A stretch of 64,000 bases of DNA from Frigoribacterium sp. ACAM 257 (GTDB lineage Bacteria; Actinomycetota; Actinomycetes; Actinomycetales; Microbacteriaceae). The position numbers and the translations under genes are program-made. The first letter of the stretch is position 1; each line of letters opens with the position of its first letter. Below the pieces are notes generated by a model. It was not told where the DNA came from. It worked only from the letters and a program-made list of their open reading frames with translations, and ran no database searches. The DNA lies in NCBI RefSeq assembly GCF_007954365.1, contig NZ_VOLO01000004.1, positions 62,001 to 126,000 on the forward strand. Direction: 5' to 3'. Shown in pieces: positions 1-9,009 of this stretch.

Positions 1-110
1 CGGGCTGATCGACCCACGGGGGCCAGGCTCCCGGGCGCCTCCGGACCGGATCACGCGCGGATCACGGGATGCGGGCCGGTGGCACACGGTGCGGAACGGG
101 GGCGCAGACG

Positions 111-149
111 AGGAGGTGCCCGTCCGGTCTGACCGGACGGGCACCTCCT
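111..149 (-). terminator. Hairpin terminator of the IPT-repeat surface protein
   Basis: A perfect 18-bp inverted repeat (AGGAGGTGCCCGTCCGGT at 111-128, its complement at 132-149) with a 3-base loop lies about 33 bases past the stop of the leftward gene. There is no clear U-run, as is common in high-GC actinobacteria. Confidence 0.8.
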
Positions 150-181
150 TCGGGCTGCTGAGCAGGCCCCGCAGAGCGGGC

Positions 182-3100
182 TCAGCTGCGGCGCGACCTC
201 CTCCGCAGGGTGAGGAACCCGCCCGCGACCATCAGCAGCAGTGCTGCCAGCAGGACCGGCGCGGTGTCGCTGCCCGTGAAGGCCAGCGGGCCGCTGCCGG
301 CGGTGCCGCTGTAGTAGCCGCCCGAGCCCGAGCCGCCGACTCCGCCTGCACCGCCGCCGGGCGTGCCGCCCGCGCCGGGGGTCCCGCCGCCGGGCTGGCC
401 GGCCGCCGGCAGGTCGACCGTGAAGTCGACCGACTCCGAGGCCGCCGACGTGACGCCGTCAGGCCCGGTCTGCGTCGCCGTGGCCGTGAACTCGCCCTCG
501 GGCAGTCCGCCGAGCGGTGCGCAGGCCCAGGTGCCGTCCCCGGCGACGACCGTGGTGCAGAGCACCCGGCCGGGGATCTGCACGGTGACCGTGTAGCCCG
601 GCGTGCCCGTTCCCGTGAAGACCGGGTTCGCCGTGTCGACGACCTGGCCCTGCACCGGCGAGGTGATGACCGGCGCGACGCTCGGGTCGGTGTCCGGGTC
701 GACGTACACGAACGGGAGCGGCGCACTGGTGCCGGCTCCGTTCGTGACGGTGACGGTCGTGCTGCCCGCCGTGCCGGCCGGGGTCGTGAACGTCAGCGTC
801 GTGCCGTCGGCCGAGATGCTGTCCGGCGTGATCGGGGCGGAGCCGCCGACCGAGACGGTCGAGCCCGGGGTGAACCGGGTGCCCGTCACTGTCACGACGG
901 TGCCGCCGGCGATCGGACCCGACGGAGGCGTCAGCGACGTCAGCTGCGGAGCCAGCGCGGCCGCGGCCTGGTACGAGAACGTCAGCGGAGCGCTCGTGCC
1001 CGTGTCGTTCGTCACCGTGACGCCCACCAGCCCGGCGGCGTGTGCCGGGGTCGCGAAGGTGAGCGACGTGCCGTCGGCGCTGACGGTGATCGGCGCGATC
1101 GGCGCGGAGCCGTCGACCGAGACCGTCGAGCCGGCCGTGAAGCCGGTGCCCGTGATCGTCACCGTCGTGCCGCCGCCGACCGGGCCGGAGCTCGGCGTCA
1201 GCGAGGCCAGCACCGGCGCCCCGGCGGGAGCCGCGACGTAGGTGAAGGTCAGCGGCGCGCTGGTGCCGCCGGCGGTGGTCACCGTGACCGGCACCGGGCC
1301 CGCCGTGTCGGCCGGGGTGGTGAAGGTCAGCGACGTGCCGTCGATCGAGACGAACGAGGGCGTCCGGGGGGCGCCTCCGTCGATCGAGACCGTCGTCCCG
1401 CCGGGCGTGAAGCCCGAGCCGCTGATCGTCACCACGGTGCCTCCGCCGACCGGGCCCGACGCGGGCGTCAGGCTCAGCAGCAGGGGTGCCGTCGACGCCG
1501 GGGCCAGGTACGTGAAGGGCAGCGGCGCGGAGGTGCCCGTGCCGTTGGTGGCCGTGACCTGCACGAGGCCGGCGGCGTGCGGCGGCGTGTCGAACGTCAG
1601 CGACGTGCCGCCGGTGCCGAGGGAGACCGGCGTGATCGGCGCGGAGCCGTCCACGGAGACCGTCGAGCCTGCGGTGAAGCCGGTGCCCGTGATCGTGACG
1701 CGGGTGCCGCCTCCTGCCGGTCCGCTCGTCGGCGACAGCGTCGCCAGAACGGGCGCGCCCGCCGGAGCGACCTGGTAGGTGAACGGCAGGGTGCCGCTCG
1801 TGCCCGCCGGGTTCGTCACCGAGACGTCGGTCGTTCCCGCGGCGCCGGCCGGCGTCGTGAAGACGAGCGAGGTGCCATCGGGCGAGACCGAGTCGGGCAC
1901 GATGCCGGTCGTGGTGCCCACTGTGACCGTCGAGTCGCCCGTGAAGCCGGTGCCCACCACCGTGACCGGGGTGCCGCCTCCTGCGGGGCCCTCGTCGGGC
2001 GTGAGGCTCGTCAGCGTCGGCGCGGCCACGGGGGCCGCCTGGTAGGTGAACGTCAGGGGCGCGCTGGTGCCCGTCCCGTTCGTGACCGTCACGGGCACGC
2101 CGCCGGCGGTGCCTGCCGGGGTCGTGAACGTGAGCTGCGTGCCGTCGGGCGAGAGGGTGCCGACGATGCCCGTCGTGTCGCCGATGGTGATCGTCGACGC
2201 GGGGGTGAAGCCGGTGCCCGTGAGCGTCACCGTGGTGCCGCCCGCGACCGGTCCGACTGCGGGCTCGATGTCCGTCAGCACGGGCGAGCCCGCAGGAGGC
2301 GCCACGTACGTGAACGTGAGGGGCGCGCTCGTGCCGAACAGGTTGGTGATCGTCACCGGTGCGTCGCCCGCGGCGCCCGGGGGCGTCGTGAAGGTCAACG
2401 AGGTGCCGAGGGGCGAGATCGCGTCGGGCACGATGCCCGCCACGCCGCCGATCGTGACCGTCGAGCCGGGCGCGAGGCCCGTGCCCGTGACGGTGACCAC
2501 GGTGCCTCCCCCGGCGGGGCCGGAGGCCGGGGCGAGCCCCGTGAGCACAGGGGCGCCGACGGGAGCCGCCTCGTAGGTGAAGGTCAGCGGCGCGGACGTG
2601 CCGCCGTCGGTCGTCACCGTGACCTGCACGTCGCCGGCCGCGTTCGGCGGGGTCGTGAAGGTCAGCTCGGTGCCGTCGTCGGAGACGTCGTCCGGCACGA
2701 TGCCGGCCGTGCCGCCGACCGTGACCGTGGCGTCGGGCGTGAAGCCGGTGCCGGTGATCGTCACCGGGGTGCCGCCTCCGACCGGGCCCGAGTCGGGCGT
2801 CAGCGTCGCCAGCACGGGTGCGGTGACGGGCGCGGCGAGGTAGGTGAAGCCGAGCGGCGCACTGGTGCCCGCGTCGTTCGTCACCGTGACGCTCACGGGA
2901 CCGGCCTGGTTCGGCGGCGTCGTGAAGGTCAGCTCCGTGCCGTCGTCCGAGATGTCGTCGGGCACGATGCCTGCGGACACGCCGATCGACACGGTCGACC
3001 CGGCCGCGAAGCCGGTGCCGGTGATCGTCACCGAGGTGCCGCCGCCGACCGGGCCCGAGGTCGGGTCGATCGCCGTGAGCACCGGCGCGCCGGCCGGGGC

Positions 3101-6100
3101 CGCGACGTAGGTGAACCCGAGCGGGGCGCTTGTGCCCGCGTCGTTCGTCACCGTGACCGTCACGGGGCCCGCGACGTTCGGCGGGGTCGTGAAGGTCAGC
3201 TCGGTGCCGTCGTCCGACACGGCATCGGGCTCGAGGCCCGTCGTGTCGCCGATCGACACGGTCGACCCGTCGGTGAAGCCGGTGCCGGTGATCGTCACCG
3301 AGGTGCCGCCGCCGACCGGGCCCGAGGTCGGGTCGATCGCCGTGAGCACGGGGGCGTCGGCCGGGGCCGGCAGGTAGGTGAAGGGCAGCCCGGCGCTGGT
3401 GCCGGCGCCGTTCGTCACCGTGATGCTCACGGGTCCCGCGGCGTTCGGCGGGGTCGTGAACGTCAGCTCGGTGCCGTCGGTCGAGATCGAGTCGGGCACG
3501 ATGCCGACGGTGTCGCCGATCGAGACCGTCGAGCCGGGCGTGAAGGCCGAGCCGGCGACGGTGACGACCGTGCCGCCTCCGACCGGGCCCTCGGCCGGGG
3601 TGGCCGAGATGAGCACCGGCGCGTCGTCGGGAGCCGGCAGGTAGGTGAAGCCGAGCGGAGGGCTCGTCCCCGCCAGGTTCGTCACGGTGACGGTCGTGGC
3701 ACCGGCGGCGTTCGCCGGGGTCGTGAACGTCAGCGTCGTGCCGGTCAGGTCGATCGAGTCGGGCACGAGGCCCGTCGTGTCGCCGATCGAGACGGTCGAG
3801 CCGGGCAGGAAGCCCGAGCCGGTGAGCGTCACGACGGTGCGTCCGCCGACCGGTCCCGAGGTGGGAGCGATGGTCGTCAGCACCGGGGCGCCCGCAGGAG
3901 GTGCGGTGTACGTGAACGGGAGCGGTGCGGACGTGCCCCCGGCAGTGGTCACCGTGACGGTCACGTCGCCCGCGGCGTTCGGCGGGGTGGTGAACGTGAG
4001 CGACGTCCCCGCCGGGTCGACCGAGTCGGGCACGAGGCCCGTCGTGTCGCCGATGGTGACGGTCGAGCCCGCGGTGAAGCCGGTGCCGGTCACGGTGACG
4101 ACGGTGCCGCCTCCTGCCGGTCCCGTGGCGGGGTCGATCGTCTCGAGCACGGGCGCCGTCGGCGGGGCGGGCTGGTAGGTGAAGTCGAGCGGGGCGGACG
4201 TGCCGCCCGTGCTCGTCACCGTGACGGGCACCGTGCCGGCGACGTGGGCCGGAGCGGTGTAGGTCAGCGACGTGCCGTCGGACGCGATCGCCGTCGGCGT
4301 GATCGGGGCGGACCCGTCGACGGAGACCGTCGAGCCGGCGAGGAAGCCCGTGCCGGTGACGGTGACGGCGGTGCCGCCTCCTGCGGGGCCCTCGTCGGGG
4401 TCGATCGTGGCGAGCACGGGCGCGGTGACGGGTGCGGCCTCGTAGGTGAAGTCGAGCGGGGCGGACGTGCCGCCCGCGTTCGTCACCGTGACGGGCACGG
4501 TGCCGGCGACGTGCGCGGGCGACGTGTACGTCAGCGACGTGCCGTCGGTCGCGATCGTGTCGGGCGTGATCGGCGCGGAGCCGTCGACCGAGACCGTCGA
4601 GCCCGCGGCGAAGCCGGTGCCGGTGACGGTGACGGGGGTGCCGCCTCCTGCCGGTCCGACCTCGGGGTCGATGTCGGTGAGCACCGGCGCGGCGGCCGGG
4701 GCGGGCGTGTAGGTGAAGTCCAGGGGCGAGGACGTGCCGCCGGCGTTCGTCACCGTGACGGCGATGGTGCCCTCGACGTGCGCGGGCGTCGTGAACGTCA
4801 GCGACGTGCCGTCGGCCGCGAGCGCGTCGGGCGTGATCGGGGCGGAGCCGTCGACCGAGACCGTCGAGCCGGCCGTGAAGCCGGTGCCGGTGATCGTGAC
4901 GGCGGTGCCGCCTCCCACCGGGCCCTCGTCAGGCGTGATCGTGTCCAGGACGGGAGCGGCGAGCGGAGGCGCGACGTACGTGAACGTCTGGGGCGCGGAG
5001 GTGCCCGTGCCGTTCGTGACCGTCACCGGCACGGGGCCGGCGACGTGGGCGGGCGTGTCGAAGGTCAGCGACGTGCCGTCGTCGGCGATCGTCGTGGGGA
5101 CGATCCCGGCGGACCCGTCGACCGACACCGTCGAGCCGGCGGTGAAGTTCGTGCCGGTGATCGTGACGGCGGTGCCGCCTCCTGCGGGGCCCTGGTCCGG
5201 CGTGATGCCGGTCAGGACGGGTGCGCCCACGGGTGCGGGCTGGTACGTGAAGGTCTGCGGGGCGCTGGTGCCGCCGCGCGTCGTGACCGTGACCGGTGCG
5301 TCGCCGAGTGCGTGCGCGGGCGTCGTGAACGTCAGCGACGTGCCGTCGGCGGCGATGCTGTCGGGCGTGATCGGGGCGGAGCCGTCGACCGAGACCGTCG
5401 AGCCGTCGAGGAACCCGCTGCCGGCGACGGTCACCGTGGTGCCGCCTCCGACCGGGCCCTGCGCAGGGGTGAGGCCCGTGATCGCGGGGACCGGGATGTA
5501 GGTGAAGGTCTGCGGGCCGGAGGTGCCGATCGCCGTGGTGACGGTGACGGGCACCGGTCCTGCGGCATGGGCGGGGGTCGTGAAGGTCAGCGAGGTGCCG
5601 TCGTCCGAGACCGCCGTGGGCGTGATCGGCGCACCGCCGTCGACGCTCACGCGCGAGTCCGCGGTGTAGGTCGAGCCGGTGAGCGTGACGGCGGTGCCGC
5701 CCGCGACCGGGCCCTCGACGGGCGTGATGCCGGTCAGGGTCGGCGCGGCGAGCGGGCCGGCGTTCGGGCCGACCGAGGCGGAGGCGAGCTCCACACCGGT
5801 GCCGGCCTGGAGGACGCCGAGCAGGCCGACGCGGAGGGCGCTCTGCGTGAAGGTGCCGCCGGCGGTCGTCTTGTTGTTGACGCGGAGCGAGACGACGCCG
5901 GTGAGGGCGGTCGCGAGCGGCGTGACGACCGTGCCGCCGAGGCCGGTGAGGACGGTGTTCACCGGGGCGAGGACGGTGGCGAGCACGCCGTTCAGCACCG
6001 GGCCGAGGACGCCGAGGTCGACCGGGACGCGGAGACCGAGGACGTTGACGGTCGCGCCGACCCCGTTCAGGCTGGTCGTGATCTGCGTCACCAGGTTCTG

Positions 6101-7090
6101 CACCGCCGTCGTGAGGGCAGGGAGCAGCTGCGTCGTGAGGGCGGTCGTGATGTACGGCGTCAGGTCGGTGCCCGCGGGGAGGCTGTTGAGCGCGACGCCC
6201 TGCGACGCGAGGGCCGAGGGGACGTCGAGCGTGATCGCGCCCGTCTGCAGGTTCGCGGTGATCGACCCGTCGGCGCTCGTCACGGTCGTGAGCGAGTTGC
6301 CGAGGGTGGTCAGGTTCGGCAGGCCCGTGACCTGGACGGTCGGGCCGAGCAGCCCGGTGAGCGTGCCGGGGATCGCGTCGACCGTGGGCTGCAGGCCCGT
6401 GAGGGTCGTCCGCAGGCCGTTGATCGTCGTGGCGAGGACCGGGCTGGTGAGGCTCAGGTCGAGGTCGGCGATCTGGTAGGTGCCGGTCTGGGCGCCGTTC
6501 GGCCCGGCCGCCTGCGCGGCGGTCGCCGAGAGCGCGCCCGTCGTGACCCGGAGGTTCGCGAGGGCCTGCGTGTTCACCAGACGGCTGAGGTTGAAGCTGG
6601 CGTTGGCCTGCGGCACCCCGCCCTGGCCGCCGACGCCGATCGCCCCGGCGTTCGTCACGGCCCCGGAGGCGGCGGTCGAGCTGCCGTTCGCGTTCGCCTG
6701 CGCGAACTCGTTCACCGCGCCGACCGTGAGGAGCCCGTTCGGGCCGAGCAGCTGGATGCCGCTGCCGAGGTCGGCGCGCGCGGCGTTCAGCAGGGTCGCG
6801 TCGAGGGGCGTCGACTGGGTCGCCGGAGCGGGCTGACCCGTGTTCGTGGCCGCGGCGGGCTGCAGCAGCAGCACGTTGGCCAGGTCGAGGCCGAGAGCTG
6901 TCCCGTCGAGGAACCGGCCCTCGGCCGTCGAGGCCGCCGGGGCGGCCATGGCCGGGGCCGCGGCGAGCACGCTGCCGCCGATGCCGAGCAGGGCGGCCGT
7001 GAGCACGGCCACGCCCTGCTTCGCCCTGGAGTGGTGACGGTGCGCGGTCGGTCGCCCTTTTTCGGCGCGCGCGGGTGCTTCAGTCCTCAT
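182..7090 (-). CDS. Giant sortase-anchored surface protein: choice-of-anchor G-like head, 19 IPT/TIG repeats, LAFTG anchor
   Basis: A predicted wall-anchored, fibre-like surface protein of 2302 residues. The ATG at 7090 is chosen because AGGAG lies seven bases upstream; an in-frame ATG at 7111 has no such site. Residues 1-50 form a long signal peptide ending AMAAP. Residues ~55-445 resemble the head of actinobacterial choice-of-anchor G proteins (start AEGRFLDGTALGLDLANVL). Residues ~450-2133 are 19 IPT/TIG Ig-like repeats of ~89 residues, each opening with a GPxGGGT motif. An Ig-like module with two Cys (~2135-2215), a Gly-rich linker, LAFTG (~2269-2273), a hydrophobic segment and an Arg-rich tail follow. 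LAXTG is the class E sortase motif. Adhesion or matrix function is inference; no sortase gene is in the window. Confidence 0.9.
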   Translation of the reverse strand: MRTEAPARAEKGRPTAHRHHSRAKQGVAVLTAALLGIGGSVLAAAPAMAAPAASTAEGRFLDGTALGLDLANVLLLQPAAATNTGQPAPATQSTPLDATLLNAARADLGSGIQLLGPNGLLTVGAVNEFAQANANGSSTAASGAVTNAGAIGVGGQGGVPQANASFNLSRLVNTQALANLRVTTGALSATAAQAAGPNGAQTGTYQIADLDLSLTSPVLATTINGLRTTLTGLQPTVDAIPGTLTGLLGPTVQVTGLPNLTTLGNSLTTVTSADGSITANLQTGAITLDVPSALASQGVALNSLPAGTDLTPYITTALTTQLLPALTTAVQNLVTQITTSLNGVGATVNVLGLRVPVDLGVLGPVLNGVLATVLAPVNTVLTGLGGTVVTPLATALTGVVSLRVNNKTTAGGTFTQSALRVGLLGVLQAGTGVELASASVGPNAGPLAAPTLTGITPVEGPVAGGTAVTLTGSTYTADSRVSVDGGAPITPTAVSDDGTSLTFTTPAHAAGPVPVTVTTAIGTSGPQTFTYIPVPAITGLTPAQGPVGGGTTVTVAGSGFLDGSTVSVDGSAPITPDSIAADGTSLTFTTPAHALGDAPVTVTTRGGTSAPQTFTYQPAPVGAPVLTGITPDQGPAGGGTAVTITGTNFTAGSTVSVDGSAGIVPTTIADDGTSLTFDTPAHVAGPVPVTVTNGTGTSAPQTFTYVAPPLAAPVLDTITPDEGPVGGGTAVTITGTGFTAGSTVSVDGSAPITPDALAADGTSLTFTTPAHVEGTIAVTVTNAGGTSSPLDFTYTPAPAAAPVLTDIDPEVGPAGGGTPVTVTGTGFAAGSTVSVDGSAPITPDTIATDGTSLTYTSPAHVAGTVPVTVTNAGGTSAPLDFTYEAAPVTAPVLATIDPDEGPAGGGTAVTVTGTGFLAGSTVSVDGSAPITPTAIASDGTSLTYTAPAHVAGTVPVTVTSTGGTSAPLDFTYQPAPPTAPVLETIDPATGPAGGGTVVTVTGTGFTAGSTVTIGDTTGLVPDSVDPAGTSLTFTTPPNAAGDVTVTVTTAGGTSAPLPFTYTAPPAGAPVLTTIAPTSGPVGGRTVVTLTGSGFLPGSTVSIGDTTGLVPDSIDLTGTTLTFTTPANAAGATTVTVTNLAGTSPPLGFTYLPAPDDAPVLISATPAEGPVGGGTVVTVAGSAFTPGSTVSIGDTVGIVPDSISTDGTELTFTTPPNAAGPVSITVTNGAGTSAGLPFTYLPAPADAPVLTAIDPTSGPVGGGTSVTITGTGFTDGSTVSIGDTTGLEPDAVSDDGTELTFTTPPNVAGPVTVTVTNDAGTSAPLGFTYVAAPAGAPVLTAIDPTSGPVGGGTSVTITGTGFAAGSTVSIGVSAGIVPDDISDDGTELTFTTPPNQAGPVSVTVTNDAGTSAPLGFTYLAAPVTAPVLATLTPDSGPVGGGTPVTITGTGFTPDATVTVGGTAGIVPDDVSDDGTELTFTTPPNAAGDVQVTVTTDGGTSAPLTFTYEAAPVGAPVLTGLAPASGPAGGGTVVTVTGTGLAPGSTVTIGGVAGIVPDAISPLGTSLTFTTPPGAAGDAPVTITNLFGTSAPLTFTYVAPPAGSPVLTDIEPAVGPVAGGTTVTLTGTGFTPASTITIGDTTGIVGTLSPDGTQLTFTTPAGTAGGVPVTVTNGTGTSAPLTFTYQAAPVAAPTLTSLTPDEGPAGGGTPVTVVGTGFTGDSTVTVGTTTGIVPDSVSPDGTSLVFTTPAGAAGTTDVSVTNPAGTSGTLPFTYQVAPAGAPVLATLSPTSGPAGGGTRVTITGTGFTAGSTVSVDGSAPITPVSLGTGGTSLTFDTPPHAAGLVQVTATNGTGTSAPLPFTYLAPASTAPLLLSLTPASGPVGGGTVVTISGSGFTPGGTTVSIDGGAPRTPSFVSIDGTSLTFTTPADTAGPVPVTVTTAGGTSAPLTFTYVAAPAGAPVLASLTPSSGPVGGGTTVTITGTGFTAGSTVSVDGSAPIAPITVSADGTSLTFATPAHAAGLVGVTVTNDTGTSAPLTFSYQAAAALAPQLTSLTPPSGPIAGGTVVTVTGTRFTPGSTVSVGGSAPITPDSISADGTTLTFTTPAGTAGSTTVTVTNGAGTSAPLPFVYVDPDTDPSVAPVITSPVQGQVVDTANPVFTGTGTPGYTVTVQIPGRVLCTTVVAGDGTWACAPLGGLPEGEFTATATQTGPDGVTSAASESVDFTVDLPAAGQPGGGTPGAGGTPGGGAGGVGGSGSGGYYSGTAGSGPLAFTGSDTAPVLLAALLLMVAGGFLTLRRRSRRS
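700..5745 (-). repeat. 19 tandem ~267-bp repeats encoding IPT/TIG domains
   Basis: Nineteen in-frame units of about 88-89 codons. Two sequence flavours occur in blocks: units 1-6 and 16-19 mostly carry VDGSAPITP-like loops, units 7-15 carry IGDTTGLVPD-like loops. The DNA-level similarity makes the array prone to recombination and misassembly. Confidence 0.9.
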
Positions 7091-7271
7091 GGACTCGCTC
7101 CTGATCCTCATGGCAGCGGTGGTTGGCGTCCGCGCCGTCGGTTGGTGAGACCGAGGCAGCAGACTCGCTACCCGCCCGACGATAGGGCACGTCGGCGAGG
7201 ATCGCTCGACCTTTTTCGCCGCATGTCCCCCGATCCGAGCGGTCGACCCCCGGAGTGGGGGTGCTCTGCGG

Positions 7272-7307
7272 GGGTGCGGGAGGGGATGCGGGAGGGGGTG
7301 CGGGAGG
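7272..7307. repeat. Three 12-bp G-rich tandem repeats in a divergent promoter region
   Basis: Three copies of GGGTGCGGGAGG (the middle one GGATGCGGGAGG) lie between the leftward surface-protein gene and the rightward flavoprotein gene. They end about 32 bases before the GTG at 7340. Promoter or regulator function is not shown. Confidence 0.6.
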
Positions 7308-7339
7308 GGCTCCCCGGGTGGCCGCCGTAGCGTGGTCGC

Positions 7340-8482
7340 GTGCACCCACTCCACGACCTGCAGCACGCGACGGTGACCGTCGTGGGTGCCGGGCAGGCGG
7401 GGCTGTCCGCGGCGCACCACCTGCGGCTGCGCGGGTTCGTGCCGGCCCCGGGAGGGGACTCGGCCTCGGACTCGGGCTCGGGCTCAGGTGCCGACGCTCC
7501 GCCGACGTTCGTCGTCGTCGACGCCGGCGAGGCACCCGGAGGCGCCTGGCAGCACCGCTGGGAGTCGCTGCGGATGGCCACCGTCAACGGCATCTTCGAC
7601 CTGCCGGGCATGGCGCTGCCGCCCGTCGACGAGTCCGAGTCGAGCCGGGTCGCGGTGCCGCGCTACTTCGCCGCCTACGAGGAGGCGGAGCAGCTGCGGG
7701 TGCACCGCCCCGTGCACGTGACCAGGGTCGAGCCCGTCGACGACGACCCGGCGGGCCTGCTGCGGGTCGAGAGCGACGCCAGAACGTGGACCACGCGCGC
7801 GCTGGTGAACGCGACGGGCACCTGGGACGAGCCGGTGCTGCCGGACGTGCCCGGCGCCTCCTCGTTCACGGGTCGTCAGCTGCACACGCGCGAGTACGTG
7901 TCCGCGGCCGAGTTCGCAGGCCGACGGGTCGCCGTCGTCGGCGGCGGCATCTCGGCGGTGCAGCTGCTCGACGAGATCAGCCGGGTCGCGACGACGCTCT
8001 GGTACACGCGGCGTGAGCCGGTGTTCCTCGACCACGACTTCACCTCGGGGTCGGACGGCGTCGACGTCGAGCGCCGGGTCGCCGAGGACGCTGCGGCCGG
8101 CCGCCTCCCGGGCAGCATCGTGTCGTACACCGGGCTGATCTGGACGGGCTACGCCCGCGAGGCAGCGCAGCGCGGCGTGCTCGAGCGGCGTCCGATGTTC
8201 ACGGCGATGGGGCCGCGGCACGTGGTCGAGGCCGACGGCTCGACGACGAGCGTCGACGCCGTGCTGTGGGCGACGGGGTTCCGGCCGAGCGTCCGGCACC
8301 TCGACGCGCTCGGGCTGCGCGGGCCGCTCGGGGGCGTCCCGCTCGTCGGCACCCGGGCCGCTCGGGACAGGCGGGTGCACCTGATCGGCTTCGGGCCGTC
8401 GCAGTCGACGGTCGGCGCGAACCGCGCGGGGCGCGCCGCCGTGCGCGAGCTCGCGCGCGACCTGCTCGGCCCCGGCAGCTGA
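7340..8482 (+). CDS. FAD/NAD(P)-dependent oxidoreductase (flavin monooxygenase-like)
   Basis: A 380-residue cytosolic two-dinucleotide-fold flavoprotein. The N-terminal FAD fold carries VVGAGQAG (residues 14-21), followed by a GGAWQHRW segment as in putative flavin-containing monooxygenases and TrkA-like flavoproteins. A second GxGxxG-type fold (VAVVGGGISAVQ) in the middle would bind NAD(P)H. The C-terminus keeps the LWATGFRPS motif that closes the FAD site. A GTG start is used. Codons near residues 45-55 run through a simple repeat giving an Asp/Ser/Gly insertion (SDSGSGSG), a likely surface loop. The substrate is unknown. It stands alone, so context gives no further clue. Confidence 0.85.
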   Translation: MHPLHDLQHATVTVVGAGQAGLSAAHHLRLRGFVPAPGGDSASDSGSGSGADAPPTFVVVDAGEAPGGAWQHRWESLRMATVNGIFDLPGMALPPVDESESSRVAVPRYFAAYEEAEQLRVHRPVHVTRVEPVDDDPAGLLRVESDARTWTTRALVNATGTWDEPVLPDVPGASSFTGRQLHTREYVSAAEFAGRRVAVVGGGISAVQLLDEISRVATTLWYTRREPVFLDHDFTSGSDGVDVERRVAEDAAAGRLPGSIVSYTGLIWTGYAREAAQRGVLERRPMFTAMGPRHVVEADGSTTSVDAVLWATGFRPSVRHLDALGLRGPLGGVPLVGTRAARDRRVHLIGFGPSQSTVGANRAGRAAVRELARDLLGPGS

Positions 8483-8543
8483 CGCCGCGCGCTACCTCCG
8501 CCGCCGCCCGCCCCCGCCGGCCGCCGCCGCCGCCGCCCCTGAA

Positions 8544-8603
8544 CCTCCGCGACAGCGACGAACCTCCGTGAAAGATCACGCCGCTTTGTCGCCATCGCGG
8601 AGG
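8544..8603. terminator. Imperfect long hairpin downstream of the flavoprotein gene
   Basis: CCTCCGCGA at 8544-8552 pairs with TCGCGGAGG at 8595-8603, with partly complementary sequence inside. The position 60 bases past the stop suggests a terminator, but the loop is large. Confidence 0.4.
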
Positions 8604-8699
8604 GATGCGGCGCGACCGCTGCTCCAGTCGGGACGACATCCTCCTCGGGTCCGTCGGGAGGGGGAGGAACCGACGCGAGCGGCTGCCTAGCCTGGAGCG

Positions 8700-8933
8700 A
8701 TGGACGAGCGCAGGGACGAGGAGCGACCCGAGACCGAGGCAGGCGCGAAGGCCGCCGCGGACGAGAGGAAACGCAGCGACGACATCTCGATCGGCGTCGT
8801 GTTCGGCGTTCTCGGCTTCACGCTGTTCCTCACGCTCGACACGCCGTGGGCGGGGCTGCCGATGCTCGTCGTCGGCATCGTGTTCGTCGCCCGGGGGATG
8901 AGGGGCCGCACGCGTCGTCGCACCGACGGCTGA
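8700..8933 (+). CDS. Small two-helix membrane protein
   Basis: A 77-residue protein. Residues 1-26 are highly charged (acidic, then Lys/Arg), followed by two hydrophobic segments (~30-45 and ~50-65) and a basic tail (RGRTRRRTDG). The upstream GGAG makes the ATG at 8700 credible. Such short proteins are common in actinobacteria and their function is unknown. It lies between a rightward and a leftward gene and has no evident operon partner. Confidence 0.65.
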   Translation: MDERRDEERPETEAGAKAAADERKRSDDISIGVVFGVLGFTLFLTLDTPWAGLPMLVVGIVFVARGMRGRTRRRTDG

Positions 8934-9009
8934 GGGCTGACGATCGACCGAGGACCGAGCCCGTGGCCGCCCCGAGGCCGGCCCTCAGGCCCCAGTCCCC
9001 AGGCCGAGC

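Noticed and set aside
89-7330. A 2413-codon open frame on the plus strand, opposite the surface-protein gene
   Set aside because: It is Arg/Gly/Asp-rich, low-complexity translation of the antisense of the IPT repeats. The minus frame has signal peptide, domains and anchor; the plus frame has none.
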